64,000 bases of DNA from Armatimonadota bacterium (GTDB lineage: Bacteria > Sysuimicrobiota > Sysuimicrobiia > Sysuimicrobiales > Sysuimicrobiaceae): positions 1 through 64,000 of the forward strand of contig JANXCW010000004.1 in the NCBI GenBank assembly GCA_025059775.1, given 5' to 3'. This document shows, piece after piece, positions 43,468 through 52,483 of this stretch. Each line of letters begins with the position of its first letter. Position 1 is the first letter of the stretch. The notes under the pieces were generated by a model. It was not told the DNA's origin and searched no databases. It saw only the letters and a list, made by a program, of their open reading frames with translations. The translations under genes were made by a program, and so were the position numbers.

Positions 43468-44100
43468 ATGCGCGTTCTGATCCCCATCAAACCCTTGCGG
43501 GCCGCGAAGAGCCGGCTCGCCCCCGTTCTCCCATCCGAAGAACGGATGCGGCTTGTCCTCTGGATGCTGGAACGGGTGCTCCGCAGCTGCCGGGAAGCGG
43601 GAATCTCCGAGGTGTTCCTAGTGGGTGGAGATCCATGGACCACGGAGCTCGGTAGACGGTACGGGACGCGTTTCTTGCCGGAGCTGGGGCAGAACCTCAA
43701 CCAGACCCTCGAACGGGCCCTGGCCCTGGTTCGGGGGGAGGAAGCGTGCCTGATCGTCGCGGCGGATCTGCCCTTGCTTCGTCCGGAGGAACTGGCTCGG
43801 ATGGTCCGTCTGGGGAAGGCCTGGAACGCGGCGGTGCTGGCACCTTCCCGGGACGGCGGCACCAACGCCCTGCTCCTCCCCCCCGCGTCTGCCTGGACGC
43901 CCCGTTTCGGTCCCCACAGCGCCGCTCGTCACCGAAGCCAGCTGGTGGCCGCAGGCGCTGTCGTACGGGAGATCCGGACTTTGGGGCTGATGCACGACGT
44001 GGATCGACCCCACGACCTCACCGAGGCCGTACGGAGCCTCCCGGGGTTTCCCCTGCGGGAGTCCTTGGCCTCTTCCAAAACCGTGGTAGAACCCTCTTGA
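43468..44100 (+). CDS. cofC: 2-phospho-L-lactate / phosphoenolpyruvate guanylyltransferase
   Basis: Activates the three-carbon phosphoacid with GTP for CofD (FbiD in actinobacteria). 210 residues, a small nucleotidyltransferase fold: VLIPIKPLRAAKSRLAPVL at the start (nucleotide-binding loop with K and R), ACLIVAADLPLLRPEEL (metal Asp) and APSRDGGTNALLLPP. ATG 3 bases after cofD. With cofD, the nitroreductase and cofE at 30.7 kb, only the Fo synthase genes (cofG/cofH or fbiC) of the F420 pathway are missing from the window. Confidence 0.9.
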   Translation: MRVLIPIKPLRAAKSRLAPVLPSEERMRLVLWMLERVLRSCREAGISEVFLVGGDPWTTELGRRYGTRFLPELGQNLNQTLERALALVRGEEACLIVAADLPLLRPEELARMVRLGKAWNAAVLAPSRDGGTNALLLPPASAWTPRFGPHSAARHRSQLVAAGAVVREIRTLGLMHDVDRPHDLTEAVRSLPGFPLRESLASSKTVVEPS

Positions 44101-44168
44101 GGATGGTTGCAGGCCGTTTGCCTCGTATGCCTCTTCCCTGCTGTTGCCCCTTGTGTCCCCGGCGGGGG

Positions 44169-44192
44169 TAGGCGGGAGTCCTCTTCCGCCTA
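44169..44192. other. Hairpin in the leader of the decayed ABC operon
   Basis: TAGGCGGGAG, TCCT loop, CTTCCGCCTA: a 10-bp stem with one G-T pair, 49 bases before the binding-protein start. No T run follows, so it is not a typical terminator. The rest of 44101-44240 shows nothing I can name. Confidence 0.4.
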
Positions 44193-44240
44193 GCCTCCGC
44201 TCTCCGGCCTTCGAGAGTCCAACATCGGGGGGAGTGGAAG

Positions 44241-45326
44241 ATGCGTATTTCGCGTTCGGTCGAGAGGAGGTACGGCTGCTGCCAGGAGCTCTTCCAAGAG
44301 GAGCGATCCCAGCCGGAAAACGTGCGGATTTCCCGCCGGACCTTCCTGACCTGGATGGTGCGGGCGGGGGTGATGGGGCTTGCGGGATGGGGTCTGCCCA
44401 GTTGGGGCCAAACGCGGAGGATTCGGCTGGGGCTGTGCGGACAGTTGCTGTGCGTCGTACCGTACGAGGTAGCCCGGTTCCAGAAGTACTTCGCGGACCA
44501 GGGGCTGGAGGTGGAGCTCGTGTACTTCCGGGGCGGAACGGCGGCCATGCAGGCGCTGCTCGGTGGAGCCGTAGACTATGCGGCCACCTCCTTCGACGTA
44601 GCCCTCGCGGCCTTTGCCCGAGGAGCTCGCATCGTGCGCTTCTTCTCCAGAGGTCGCCTGCCCCTGTTCGCCCTGGCCACCGCTCCGCGCACCGCTCCCG
44701 CGATCCGGGATCTCAAAGACCTGGTGGGCCATACCATCGGCGTCTCCGGGCTCGGCAACGCCGATCACGCTCTCGCCCTCTCCCTCCTGCGTCGGGCGGG
44801 GGTATGGCCCGAACGGGTGCAGTTTGCAGTGCTGGACCCAAACCTCTTTGAGGCTCTCTGGGTGGGGCATGTGGACGCGGGCATGGTACAGGAGCCTGCC
44901 CTGACCCTGATCGAGCGGGCGGGTGGTCGGGTGCTCGTAAACCTCATGGATCTCAAGCAGGCGGAGCGTTTCCTCGGGGGCCCGTATGAATTCATGGGAG
45001 TGGCGGTACGCCCCAATGAGTAATCCATCCGCCTGAAAGAGATGCAGGCCATCGCCCGGGCCCTTACCCGTGCGCTTCGCTATGTCCACTACGCAACTCC
45101 TAAGCTGGCGGTGCAGGCGCTTCCCCCAGAGATGATCGCAGGCGGCGAACGGGATCTTTGCGAGCAGGTATTGGCCCGGTACCGGCGTTCCCTGTACCCG
45201 CAGGAGGGCCGCATCCACCTGGACGCGGTGCGGCGGGTGGTGGAGGTCCAACGGCAGGCGGGGGTGTTGCAGGGTGAGGTACGCGTGGAGGAGCTGGTCT
45301 CCAACGAGATTGTCGGTGGCCTATGA
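44241..45326 (+). pseudogene. ABC transporter substrate-binding protein, interrupted by a stop codon
   Basis: NMT1/SsuA-like binding protein. A twin-arginine-type export signal is seen (ISRRTFLTWMVRAG, with a GTG just before it that could be the true start). The fold continues with VVPYEVARFQKYFADQGLEV and LGGAVDYAATSFDVALAAF. An in-frame TAA at 45021-45023 ends it after about 260 residues, but the same frame goes on with fitting sequence (IRLKEMQAIARALTRALRY to SNEIVGGL) to a TGA at 45326, which overlaps the next start. So a single nonsense change splits a gene of about 361 codons. The truncated product may still fold, but it lacks its C-terminal lobe helices. Confidence 0.82.
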
Positions 45327-45827
45327 ACGCTGTGGAGGTCTTCGGGCTCACGGTGGACTATGGGGCTCACCGGGTGCTCTCCGAGCTCAATCTGAGGTAC
45401 CGGAGGGGGCGTTCGTGGGCCTTGTCGGCTCCAGCGGATGTGGGAAGAGCACGCTTCTTCGGTGCATTGCGGGGCTGATGCGGCCCGTACAGGGGACTGT
45501 CCGCATTTTCGGCCAACCCCTGATCGGTCCTTCTCCGGCTGTGGGGATCCTGTTTCAGGAGGATGCTCTCCTGCCTTGGCGCACCGCCCAGGAAAATGTG
45601 GCCCTCGGGCTGCGGTTCCGGGGTACGCGCTGGGCTGATGCGCAGGAGGAGGCCCTCCGCTGGCTCGAGCGGGTGGGACTACGGGCATTGGCCCGGCACT
45701 ACCCTTTCACCGACCGCGGGATCTGATGGGGCTGCGGGCCGATCCCCGCTTTGGTCAGCTCCTGACCCGGATCTGGGAGGACCTGCAACGGGAGGTGGCC
45801 CGGATGGGGTGGGAGAGCGTGGCATGA
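45323..45827 (+). pseudogene. ABC transporter ATPase remnant (frameshift and internal loss)
   Basis: Starts at ATG 45323 as MNAVEVFGLTVDYG..., then needs a frame change at 45395-45397 (one base missing in CTGAG-GTACCG) to reach VPEGAFVGLVGSSGCGKSTLL (Walker A) and ILFQEDALLPWRTAQENVALGL (Q-loop). It breaks off after LARHYPF, exactly where the LSGGM signature should come; the next sequence, in a third frame, is the typical C-terminal end (ADPRFGQLLTRIWEDLQREV) closing at 45827. Roughly 90 residues holding the signature, Walker B and H-loop are gone. It cannot be an active ATPase. Confidence 0.85.
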
Positions 45828-46457
45828 GGCGCGCAGGGGTTTACCTGGTGGGACTTATGGCTTGGGAGCTGGTGGCCCGGTTGCGGTTCGTGGATCCCAT
45901 GCTCTTCCCTCCGCCCACGGAGGTGGCGACCGTCCTAATGGAGCTGGTGCAGAACGCGGCGTTCTGGGTGCATGTGCGTACGACCCTTTTGGTGTGTGGT
46001 GGTGTTCTTCGCTGTCTACACCGGCATCCGGGAGGTGAACCCGCGCTTGGTGGCCCGGGTGCGCACCCTCGGCGGGCGCCCTGCCGACGTGGTGCGGGAG
46101 GTGTACCTTCCCTCCCTGGCCGCGTGGCTGGTCAGCGGGCTTAAGGTAGCGGTTGGGTTTGCCTTTACGGGTGCGGTGGTGGGAGAGTTCGTGGCCGCAA
46201 GCCGGGGACTCGGATACCTCCTCTCCTTTGCCCAGAGCACTTACAACGCCCGCCTCACCCTGGCCCTCGTCCTCCTTGTGGTGGGCGTCGTTCTGGCCCT
46301 CTTCGGCCTGTTTGGGAGCCTCGAGCGACACTGGCTCCGCTGGAAACCGGAGTACCGACGCACGCTCTCCCCCGTGGAACCGAGCCCCCTCCTCCCCGCG
46401 GCTCACTCGCACCCCCCTTCGGCGCGTGGCGCTTTCGACGGCCAGGGAGAGGGCTGA
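45824..46457 (+). pseudogene. ABC transporter permease remnant (internal loss and frame change)
   Basis: Begins at ATG 45824 overlapping the ATPase stop, with a normal SsuC-type start (VGLMAWELVARLRF...PTEVATVLMELV...HVRTTLL). Near 45995 it jumps in frame to VVFFAVYTGIREVNPRLVARVRTLGG, the EAA-loop region, and continues through the last helices (ALVLLVVGVVLALFGLFGSLE) to 46457. About 80-100 residues with the central membrane helices are missing. The last 40 residues are proline-rich run-on past the usual end. Third broken gene of this transporter. Confidence 0.82.
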
Positions 46458-46528
46458 ACGCGTCCTGTGGCCCGCTTTCCCCTCCCCGGGGTGGGGTCGC
46501 CGTGATAAAATTTCATGATCGAGAGGCT

Positions 46529-47485
46529 ATGGAGCTGCACCAGCTGGAGGCGTTCGTGGCAGTGGCCACTTTCCGGAGCTTCCACCGGGCTGCGGAGGCC
46601 TTATACCTCTCGCAGCCCGCGGTGAGCGCCCGGATACAAGCCCTGGAGCGGGTCCTGGGAAAACGCCTCTTTGAGCGGGACGGCCGGACCGTGCGCCTCA
46701 CGGAGGCAGGGGAGGCCCTGCTCCCATACGCAGAGCGGGCCATCCAGGCGGTGGCGGAGGGCCAGCACGCGGTCCAGCAGAGCTCTGCCCGCGCCGCGGG
46801 TCCCCTCACCCTGGCCGCGGTTCCCACCATCTGCACCTACCTCTTGCCCGAAGTGGTGAAACGGTTCCGGCAGGAGTGCCCAGACTGCAAGGTCTTGATC
46901 CGCACGGGGCACTCCCGGGAGGTTCTGCAGATGGTGCTCAACGAGGAAGCGGAGCTGGGACTGGCGCGTTCCCTCTCCCATCCGCAGGTGGAGACCATCC
47001 ACCTCGCCCAAGACCCCTTCGTCCTCGTGGTTTACCCCCGGCACCGGTTCGCCCGCGCGGGGCGGGTCCAGCTGGAGGAGGTGGCCAGCGAACCCCTCAT
47101 CTTCTACGATCGCGGCAGCAGCGACTGGACCCTGCTCACCGCAGCCTTCCGCCAACGGGCTTTGCTCCCCAACGTGGTGCTGGAGCTGGATACCATCGAG
47201 GCGGCGAAGAAGATGGTGGAGCGGGAGGTGGGGATTTCCCTTCTCCCCAAGATGGCCATCCGTCGGGAGGTAGCGGAAGGAACCCTGATCCCGGTGCGGC
47301 TTGCAGGGGCAGACCTTCCCAAGCGGCACGTGGACCTTATCTACCTCCGGGGTCGAGGATTGGGAGAGCGCGCGCAGCAGTTTGTCCGCCTGGTCCGGCG
47401 CGTTCTCTCGGCCGCGGACGGGCGTCGGCTTGATAAACAACGTGCATGGACCACCCCGTTGACAGAGGCGGAGATGGGAGGATAG
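46529..47485 (+). CDS. LysR-family transcriptional regulator
   Basis: 318 residues. Winged helix-turn-helix at 1-60 (LEAFVAVATFRSFHRAAEALYLSQPAVSARIQALE split over the HTH) and a periplasmic-binding-like effector domain (about 90-295). Close in style to CysB/CysL and CbbR-type members. ATG 46529 gives the typical MELHQLEAF start; the GAGAGG is only 2 bases away, and an in-frame GTG at 46502 is the alternative. It may once have controlled the broken transporter upstream, or it may act on distant genes. The aroF promoter lies in its last codons. Confidence 0.82.
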   Translation: MELHQLEAFVAVATFRSFHRAAEALYLSQPAVSARIQALERVLGKRLFERDGRTVRLTEAGEALLPYAERAIQAVAEGQHAVQQSSARAAGPLTLAAVPTICTYLLPEVVKRFRQECPDCKVLIRTGHSREVLQMVLNEEAELGLARSLSHPQVETIHLAQDPFVLVVYPRHRFARAGRVQLEEVASEPLIFYDRGSSDWTLLTAAFRQRALLPNVVLELDTIEAAKKMVEREVGISLLPKMAIRREVAEGTLIPVRLAGADLPKRHVDLIYLRGRGLGERAQQFVRLVRRVLSAADGRRLDKQRAWTTPLTEAEMGG

Positions 47486-47488
47486 GGT
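47459..47488 (+). promoter_or_regulatory. Probable promoter of the aroF T-box transcript
   Basis: TTGACA (47459-47464), 18 bases, TAGGGT (47483-47488), overlapping the end of the LysR gene. Start site would be near 47495, the right distance to include the whole T-box leader. Confidence 0.5.
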
Positions 47489-47494
47489 AGGGGT

Positions 47495-47797
47495 AAACCC
47501 GAGGATCGGGACGCGTAGACGGACCTGGGGCCCTTGCAGAGAGCCGTGGGCAGGTGGAAATACGGTAGGGTCTGGGTTGGTCGAGTTCACCCGTGAGGGG
47601 CAGTCTGAACGATCCCGTGTTTTCCGCGGGATCTAGTAGGCGCTGACGGGAGTCCTGCCCCGTGAAGGCAGCAGGCGGGATCGGGCCGTGGGCCCCGTCC
47701 CGAGAGGGCCGCCGGAGGGTACTCCGGCGGAATGCGGGTGGTACCGCGGGAGCTCTTCACCTCCCGTCCCGGCCGGGACGGGAGGTGATCTTGTTTT
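47495..47797 (+). promoter_or_regulatory. T-box riboswitch leader of aroF (probable Phe specifier)
   Basis: tRNA-sensing leader. Visible: the stem I motif AGAGAG (47538-47543), the distal-loop GGTGGAAA (47553-47560), and the T-box itself, AATGCGGGTGGTACCGCG (47731-47748), just before an intrinsic terminator. The specifier triplet expected about 40-45 bases after AGAGAG is read as TTC (47586-47588, followed by A), i.e. phenylalanine, by alignment with the second leader in this window. The specifier is inference; the T-box sequence is clear. Accounts for the 325 bases between lysR and aroF. Confidence 0.88.
47760..47797 (+). terminator. T-box-controlled terminator before aroF
   Basis: Perfect 13+13 palindrome CCTCCCGTCCCGG/CCGGGACGGGAGG (47760-47785) followed by TGATCTTGTTTT. 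It ends 13 bases before the aroF start. Confidence 0.85.
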
Positions 47798-47810
47798 GGG
47801 AGGGATGGGC

Positions 47811-48851
47811 ATGATCGTGGTCATGCGACGGGACGCACATCCGGAGCAGGTGGAGGCGGTGGCCGTCCGAATCCGGGAAGCAGGATTGCGGGCTCACGTC
47901 TCCGTGGGAGACCTCCGGACAGTAATCGGGGTGATCGGGGATGACCGGACCAAGGAGCAGCTTCGGGGAATGTTGGAAGCGATGGAGGGTGTGGAGAAGG
48001 TGGTGAAGGTACTCCAGCCCTACAAGCTGGTGAGCCGAGAATTCCAGCCGGAGGACACCGTGGTGGAAGTCCGCGGGGTTCGGTTCGGTGGCAGTGAGGA
48101 ACTGGTGGTGATCGCGGGGCCGTGCTCCGTGGAAAGCCGTGAGCAGATCTTGCATGCCGCGCGGGCGGTGCGGGAATCCGGCGCCCGCATGCTCCGGGGA
48201 GGGGCCTTTAAACCCCGCACCTCCCCGTATTCCTTCCAGGGGCTGGAGGAGGAGGGGCTGCGGCTTTTGGCGGAGGCCCGGGAGGCCACGGGGTTGCCGG
48301 TGGTTACGGAGGCCATGGACCCGCGGCAGCTGGAGCTGGTGGCGCAATATGCGGATATGGTGCAGATCGGGGCCCGGAACATGCAGAACTACACCCTACT
48401 CCGGGATGTGGGGCGCCTGCGCAAGCCGGTGCTCCTCAAACGGGGCCCCAGTGCCACCCTGGAGGAAACCCTTCTCGCCGCGGAGTACATCCTCAGCGAG
48501 GGCAACAGCCAGGTGGTCCTGTGCGAACGGGGCATTCGGGGGTTCGACAACCACACCCGGTTCGTGTTGGACATCGGAGCCGTGGTAGTCCTCAAGCAGC
48601 TCACGCATCTGCCCGTCATCGTAGATCCCAGCCACCCCGCGGGTAAGCGGGCCTATGTTCCGGCCCTGGCCCGGGCCGCGGTGGCCGCAGGGGCCGATGG
48701 GCTCATCGTAGAGGTGCACCCGGATCCGGAACGGGCCCTCAGCGATGGCGCCCAACAGCTGCGCCCCGGGGAGTTCTCCCACCTGATGCGGGAGGTGGCG
48801 GCCATCGCCCAAGCCATGGGACGCCTGCGGTCCCCGGTTCCCGCCGTTTGA
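47811..48851 (+). CDS. aroF: 3-deoxy-7-phosphoheptulonate (DAHP) synthase, type I beta
   Basis: First enzyme of the aromatic (shikimate) pathway: PEP plus erythrose-4-phosphate to DAHP. 346 residues. An N-terminal ferredoxin-like regulatory domain (about 1-70, [17 protein letters not shown]), as in Thermotoga, precedes the barrel with [47 protein letters not shown] and [12 protein letters not shown] 47811 is chosen over ATG 47805 because GGGAGGG directly abuts the latter. Controlled by the T-box leader. Confidence 0.94.
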   Translation: MIVVMRRDAHPEQVEAVAVRIREAGLRAHVSVGDLRTVIGVIGDDRTKEQLRGMLEAMEGVEKVVKVLQPYKLVSREFQPEDTVVEVRGVRFGGSEELVVIAGPCSVESREQILHAARAVRESGARMLRGGAFKPRTSPYSFQGLEEEGLRLLAEAREATGLPVVTEAMDPRQLELVAQYADMVQIGARNMQNYTLLRDVGRLRKPVLLKRGPSATLEETLLAAEYILSEGNSQVVLCERGIRGFDNHTRFVLDIGAVVVLKQLTHLPVIVDPSHPAGKRAYVPALARAAVAAGADGLIVEVHPDPERALSDGAQQLRPGEFSHLMREVAAIAQAMGRLRSPVPAV

Positions 48852-48875
48852 TAAGGAACCTCGATCGTCCTTCGG

Positions 48876-48905
48876 TTGACAGGGAGCCCTCTGGGCTGGT
48901 AGTAG
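48876..48905 (+). promoter_or_regulatory. Probable promoter of the ilv-leu operon
   Basis: TTGACA (48876-48881), 18 bases, TAGTAG (48900-48905) with an extended TG one base before it. Start site near 48912, in front of the T-box leader. Confidence 0.55.
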
Positions 48906-48911
48906 AGAGGA

Positions 48912-49200
48912 CAAAGCCCGCGGGCCGGAAAACCCGGGCCTGCGGTATAGCCTGGCGAGGAAGGGAAGGAGTAGGGACCGCGCACCGCACAGAGAGCCGG
49001 AGGAGGTGGAAGCCGGCCGAGGGCGGGTCCTGAAGCTCGTCCTGGAGCTACCGAGGGGAAAGGCGCTGTCCGAGTACCCTGGTCGTGGGCCCGCGTGAAG
49101 GGTTGGAGAGCCACGGGTTCCGTGGAGCTCTTGTGGAATCCGTGGAACTAAGGTGGTACCGCGGGGAGCTGGCCCGTCCTTAGGCTGGCTCCCCGCTTTT
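48912..49200 (+). promoter_or_regulatory. T-box riboswitch leader of the ilv-leu operon (probable Leu specifier)
   Basis: tRNA-sensing leader between aroF and ilvB. Visible: AGAGAG (48991-48996), the distal GGTGGAAG (49005-49012), and the T-box AACTAAGGTGGTACCGCG (49146-49163) overlapping a terminator. The specifier is read as CTC (49036-49038), leucine, the same codon known for the Bacillus subtilis ilv-leu leader. A GC-rich hairpin (48918-48945) lies ahead of stem I; it has no T run. When leucyl-tRNA is uncharged, the antiterminator should form and the nine-gene operon be transcribed. Confidence 0.9.
49161..49200 (+). terminator. T-box-controlled terminator before ilvB
   Basis: GCGGGGAGC...GCTCCCCGC stem with an inner GCC/GGC extension (49161-49196) followed by TTTT and a T-rich stretch. 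Its 5' arm overlaps the T-box, as expected for the mutually exclusive antiterminator. Confidence 0.85.
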
Positions 49201-49228
49201 CGTTCGGAATCCGCAAGGAGGAGAGGAC

Positions 49229-50923
49229 ATGGCGAAAGCGATGGTGGACCGCACCACCCGGACACTCAAGGGAGCGGAGGCAGTGGTGCAGCTTCTGGAG
49301 GAACTCGGGGTCCGGTGGATCTTCGGGATTCCCGGGGGTGCCTCCCTCCCTCTGTACGACGCTCTCTACGATGCGCATGGGATCCAGCATGTGCTTGTAC
49401 GTCACGAGCAGGTGGCCGCCCATGCGGCCACAGGGTACGCTCGGGCGAGCGGGGAGGTAGGGGTCTGCACCGCCACCTCAGGTCCCGGTGCGACCAACCT
49501 CGTCACGGGACTGGCGGATGCCTTCATGGACTCCGCTCCCGTCCTGGCCATCACGGGGCAGGTGGTGCGGCCCAACATCGGCACGGACGCCTTTCAGGAG
49601 GCGGACGTCACCGCCATTACCATGCCCGTCACCAAGCACAACTACCTGGTCATGGACCCTGCGGAGCTGCCCTGGGTGGTCCGGGAGGCCTACTACCTGT
49701 GTCGTGCCGGGCGTCCGGGCCCGGTCCTGGTGGACATCCCCCGGGATGTCCTGCAGGCGGAGATCCCCACAGAGCTCCTCCGGGCTCCGTTTGAGCCCCG
49801 CTACCAGCCGGTTCTGGACGGAGATCCCGCCCGCATCGCGGAGGCGGCGGAGGCTATCTCCCAGAGCCGGCGGCCCATCCTGTACGTGGGGGGAGGCGCC
49901 CAGGGAGCTTCGGAGCCCCTCGCGCGCCTGGCCCGCCGCTGCCGCATCCCTGTCACCGTGACCCTCATGGGCAAGGGCGCTTTCGACGAGACGGATCCCC
50001 TCTGTCTGGGCATGCTGGGGATGCACGGTACCGCGTACGCGAACTATGCCATCAACGAGGCAGACCTGGTGATCGCGGTGGGGGCCCGCTTCGACGATCG
50101 GGTAACAGGACGGCTCAAGGACTTCTGCCCGCATGCCCGGTTCATCCATATCGACATCGACCCCTCCGAGATCGGCAAGAACAAGCCTGCCCACATCCCC
50201 ATCGTGGGCGATGCGCGGCGGGTGCTGGAGGTCCTGGAACCCCTGGTGCACCCTCCGGATCTCGAGGCGTGGTGGCGCCAGATCGAGGAGTGGCGTACGC
50301 GCTATCCCCTCCGGTGGCGGCCTGGACGGATGCTGAAACCCCAGCAGGTGATCGAGGCCATCTACCAGGCCACCCGGGGAGAGGCTCTGGTGGTGACGGA
50401 CGTGGGCCAGCACCAGATGTGGGCCGCTCAGTACTACAAGTGCCGGCGGCCTCGACAGTTCATCACCTCCGGAGGACTGGGGGCCATGGGCTTCGGATTC
50501 CCCGCGGCCATGGGAGCGCAGTTCGCACGTCCGGAGGATCTGGTGATCGCCATCGTGGGCGATGGCGGATTCCAGATGACCCTGCAGGACCTCATCACCG
50601 CAGTGGAGTGGCGGTTGCCCCTCAAGATCTATGTGATCAACAACGGAGCCCACGGGATGGTGCGGCAGTGGCAGCAGCTCTTCTACAACGAGCGGTACTC
50701 CCACGTGTTTCTCCGCAACCCCGACTTCTCCCGGGTGGCGGAGGCCTTCGGGGCCGTGGGAATCCGGGTGGAGACGGAGGAGCAGATGCATGGGGCAATC
50801 CAGCGATCCCTGGAAGTTCAGGACCGCCCCGTGGTGGTGGACTTCATCGTGGACCCGGAGGAGAACTGCTACCCCATGATCCCCTCCGGGCAGTCCGTCA
50901 AGGAGATGATCCTCGGTGAGTGA
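49229..50923 (+). CDS. ilvB: Acetolactate synthase, large (catalytic) subunit
   Basis: ThDP/FAD enzyme condensing two pyruvates to acetolactate, or pyruvate with 2-oxobutyrate to acetohydroxybutyrate. 564 residues. Three-domain ThDP fold: IFGIPGGASLPLYDAL with the catalytic Glu in RHEQVAAHAATGYARASG, the central FAD domain, and the ThDP/Mg motif GDGGFQMTLQDL...NNGAHGMVRQW. ATG with GGAGGAGAGGAC upstream. First gene of the T-box operon; ilvN begins inside its last codons. Confidence 0.95.
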   Translation: MAKAMVDRTTRTLKGAEAVVQLLEELGVRWIFGIPGGASLPLYDALYDAHGIQHVLVRHEQVAAHAATGYARASGEVGVCTATSGPGATNLVTGLADAFMDSAPVLAITGQVVRPNIGTDAFQEADVTAITMPVTKHNYLVMDPAELPWVVREAYYLCRAGRPGPVLVDIPRDVLQAEIPTELLRAPFEPRYQPVLDGDPARIAEAAEAISQSRRPILYVGGGAQGASEPLARLARRCRIPVTVTLMGKGAFDETDPLCLGMLGMHGTAYANYAINEADLVIAVGARFDDRVTGRLKDFCPHARFIHIDIDPSEIGKNKPAHIPIVGDARRVLEVLEPLVHPPDLEAWWRQIEEWRTRYPLRWRPGRMLKPQQVIEAIYQATRGEALVVTDVGQHQMWAAQYYKCRRPRQFITSGGLGAMGFGFPAAMGAQFARPEDLVIAIVGDGGFQMTLQDLITAVEWRLPLKIYVINNGAHGMVRQWQQLFYNERYSHVFLRNPDFSRVAEAFGAVGIRVETEEQMHGAIQRSLEVQDRPVVVDFIVDPEENCYPMIPSGQSVKEMILGE

Positions 50924-51440
50924 GGCGCTGGCGGCTGCGGCCCGACCCGTATCGGAACGGCGTATGCTGTCCCTGGTGGTGGATAACGCGCCGGGTGTGC
51001 TCATGCGGATCTCCGCCCTCTTCCGGCGGCGAGGCATCAACATCCACAGTCTTGCGGTCTCCGTGACGGAGGATCCGAAGATCTCCCGGATCACCATGGT
51101 GGTAGACTGCCCCGCTGTCCGCATGGACGTGGTGCTGAGACAACTCCGCAAGCTCATCGAGGTGCATTGGGTCCGCGACATCACAGACGCGAAACGGACG
51201 GAACGGGAACTGGCCCTGGTGAAGGTGAATGCCTCACCCGAAGTCCGACACGAGGTCCTGGAAGCTGCCCGGGTCTTCCGAGCCCGCCCCGTGGACCTCA
51301 CGGAGCGGACCGTCACCCTGGAGGTGACGGGAGGCAGTGAGAAGATCGATGCCCTGATCGATGTCCTCCGCCAGTATGGGATTCGGGAGGTGGTGCGCAC
51401 GGGGGCCATCGCCCTGCTGCGGGGGACGGCTGTTACCTGA
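50916..51440 (+). CDS. ilvN: Acetolactate synthase, small (regulatory) subunit
   Basis: 174 residues. N-terminal ACT domain (about 17-90, LSLVVDNAPGVLMRISALFRRRGIN split around the valine-binding loop) and the C-terminal ALS-associated domain. Confers valine feedback and full activity on IlvB. GTG start overlaps the ilvB end by 8 bases, so the two subunits are coupled. Confidence 0.93.
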   Translation: MSEALAAAARPVSERRMLSLVVDNAPGVLMRISALFRRRGINIHSLAVSVTEDPKISRITMVVDCPAVRMDVVLRQLRKLIEVHWVRDITDAKRTERELALVKVNASPEVRHEVLEAARVFRARPVDLTERTVTLEVTGGSEKIDALIDVLRQYGIREVVRTGAIALLRGTAVT

Positions 51441-51457
51441 TGTTCTGAGGAGGAGCC

Positions 51458-52483
51458 ATGGCGCGGCTGTACTATGAACAGGACGCGAACCCGGAAAGGA
51501 TCCGCGCCCAGCGCGTGGCCATCTTGGGGTACGGAAGCCAGGGACACGCCCATGCCCAAAACCTCCGCGACCAAGGCGTGGACGTGGTGGTCGGAGTACG
51601 GCCTGGTGGGAGCTCCTGGCGAGCGGCCCAGGCGGACGGGTTCCCCGTGATGACGGTGGCGGAAGCGACCCAGAGGGCGGACATCCTTGCGGTGCTCATC
51701 CCGGATATGGCACAGGCTGCGGTGTACCGGGCGGAGATCGAGCCATATCTGCGGCCAGGGCAGGCTCTTGTGTTCGCCCACGGGTTCACCGTCCACTACG
51801 GTCAGATTACTCCCCCAAGGACCGTGGACGTCTTCCTGGTAGCGCCCAAGGCTCCGGGCCACCGCATGCGGGAGGTGTTCCGGGAAGGTGGAGGAGTGCC
51901 GGGGCTTTTGGCGGTGCACCAGGACGCCACAGGGCACGCCAAGGAGCGGGCGCTGGCGTACGCATGGGGAATCGGGTGTCTGCGGGCCGGCGTTTTGGAA
52001 ACCACCTTCCGGGAGGAGACGGAGACGGATCTCTTCGGCGAGCAGGCGGTCCTGTGCGGCGGCGTTTCCGCCCTGGTCCTGGCGGGCTTTGAGACCCTGG
52101 TGGAGGCTGGGTACCAGCCGGAGGTGGCGTACTTCGAGTGCCTGCACGAACTGAAGCTCATCGTGGACCTTATGTACGAGGGGGGGCTCCGGTGGATGCG
52201 GCACTCCGTGTCGGACACCGCGGAGTACGGAGACTACACCCGGGGACCCCGGATCATCGATGGCCACGTACGGCAACGCATGCGGGAGATCCTTCGGGAG
52301 ATCCAGTCCGGGGAGTTCGCCCGGGAGTGGATCCGGGAGGCGGAGAGCGGTTTTCCGGGCTTCTACGGGCTGCGACGGGAAGCCGCGAACCATCCCATCG
52401 AGGAGGTGGGGCAGCGGCTGCGGGGGATGATGCCCTGGCTCAAGGCCAAAAGGCAGCCCACGCAGGTGGGAGGGGCGGAATGA
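51458..52483 (+). CDS. ilvC: Ketol-acid reductoisomerase
   Basis: Isomerises and reduces acetolactate (or acetohydroxybutyrate). 341 residues, class I (short) form. Rossmann motif [15 protein letters not shown], cofactor loop VRPGGSSW (serines suggest NADPH use), and metal ligands in the knotted C-terminal domain [19 protein letters not shown] behind GAGGAGGAGCC. leuA begins in a 4-base overlap. Confidence 0.95.
   Translation: MARLYYEQDANPERIRAQRVAILGYGSQGHAHAQNLRDQGVDVVVGVRPGGSSWRAAQADGFPVMTVAEATQRADILAVLIPDMAQAAVYRAEIEPYLRPGQALVFAHGFTVHYGQITPPRTVDVFLVAPKAPGHRMREVFREGGGVPGLLAVHQDATGHAKERALAYAWGIGCLRAGVLETTFREETETDLFGEQAVLCGGVSALVLAGFETLVEAGYQPEVAYFECLHELKLIVDLMYEGGLRWMRHSVSDTAEYGDYTRGPRIIDGHVRQRMREILREIQSGEFAREWIREAESGFPGFYGLRREAANHPIEEVGQRLRGMMPWLKAKRQPTQVGGAE

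Noticed and set aside
44241-45326. Read-through or selenocysteine decoding of the in-frame stop in the binding protein
   Set aside because: The codon is TAA, not TGA, there is no cysteine or selenocysteine position expected there, and the neighbouring genes of the same operon are broken as well.
45323-45827. Programmed frameshift rescuing the ATPase
   Set aside because: No slippery sequence is evident, and even after the frame change the signature, Walker B and H-loop are missing.
48918-48945. GC-rich hairpin after the ilv promoter as a terminator
   Set aside because: No T run follows; it is better seen as part of the 5' leader ahead of stem I.
49478-52393. Minus-strand frame of about 970 codons across ilvB-ilvC
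   Set aside because: It lies opposite three well-conserved genes and has the H/G/P/R-rich composition of a GC-driven shadow frame.
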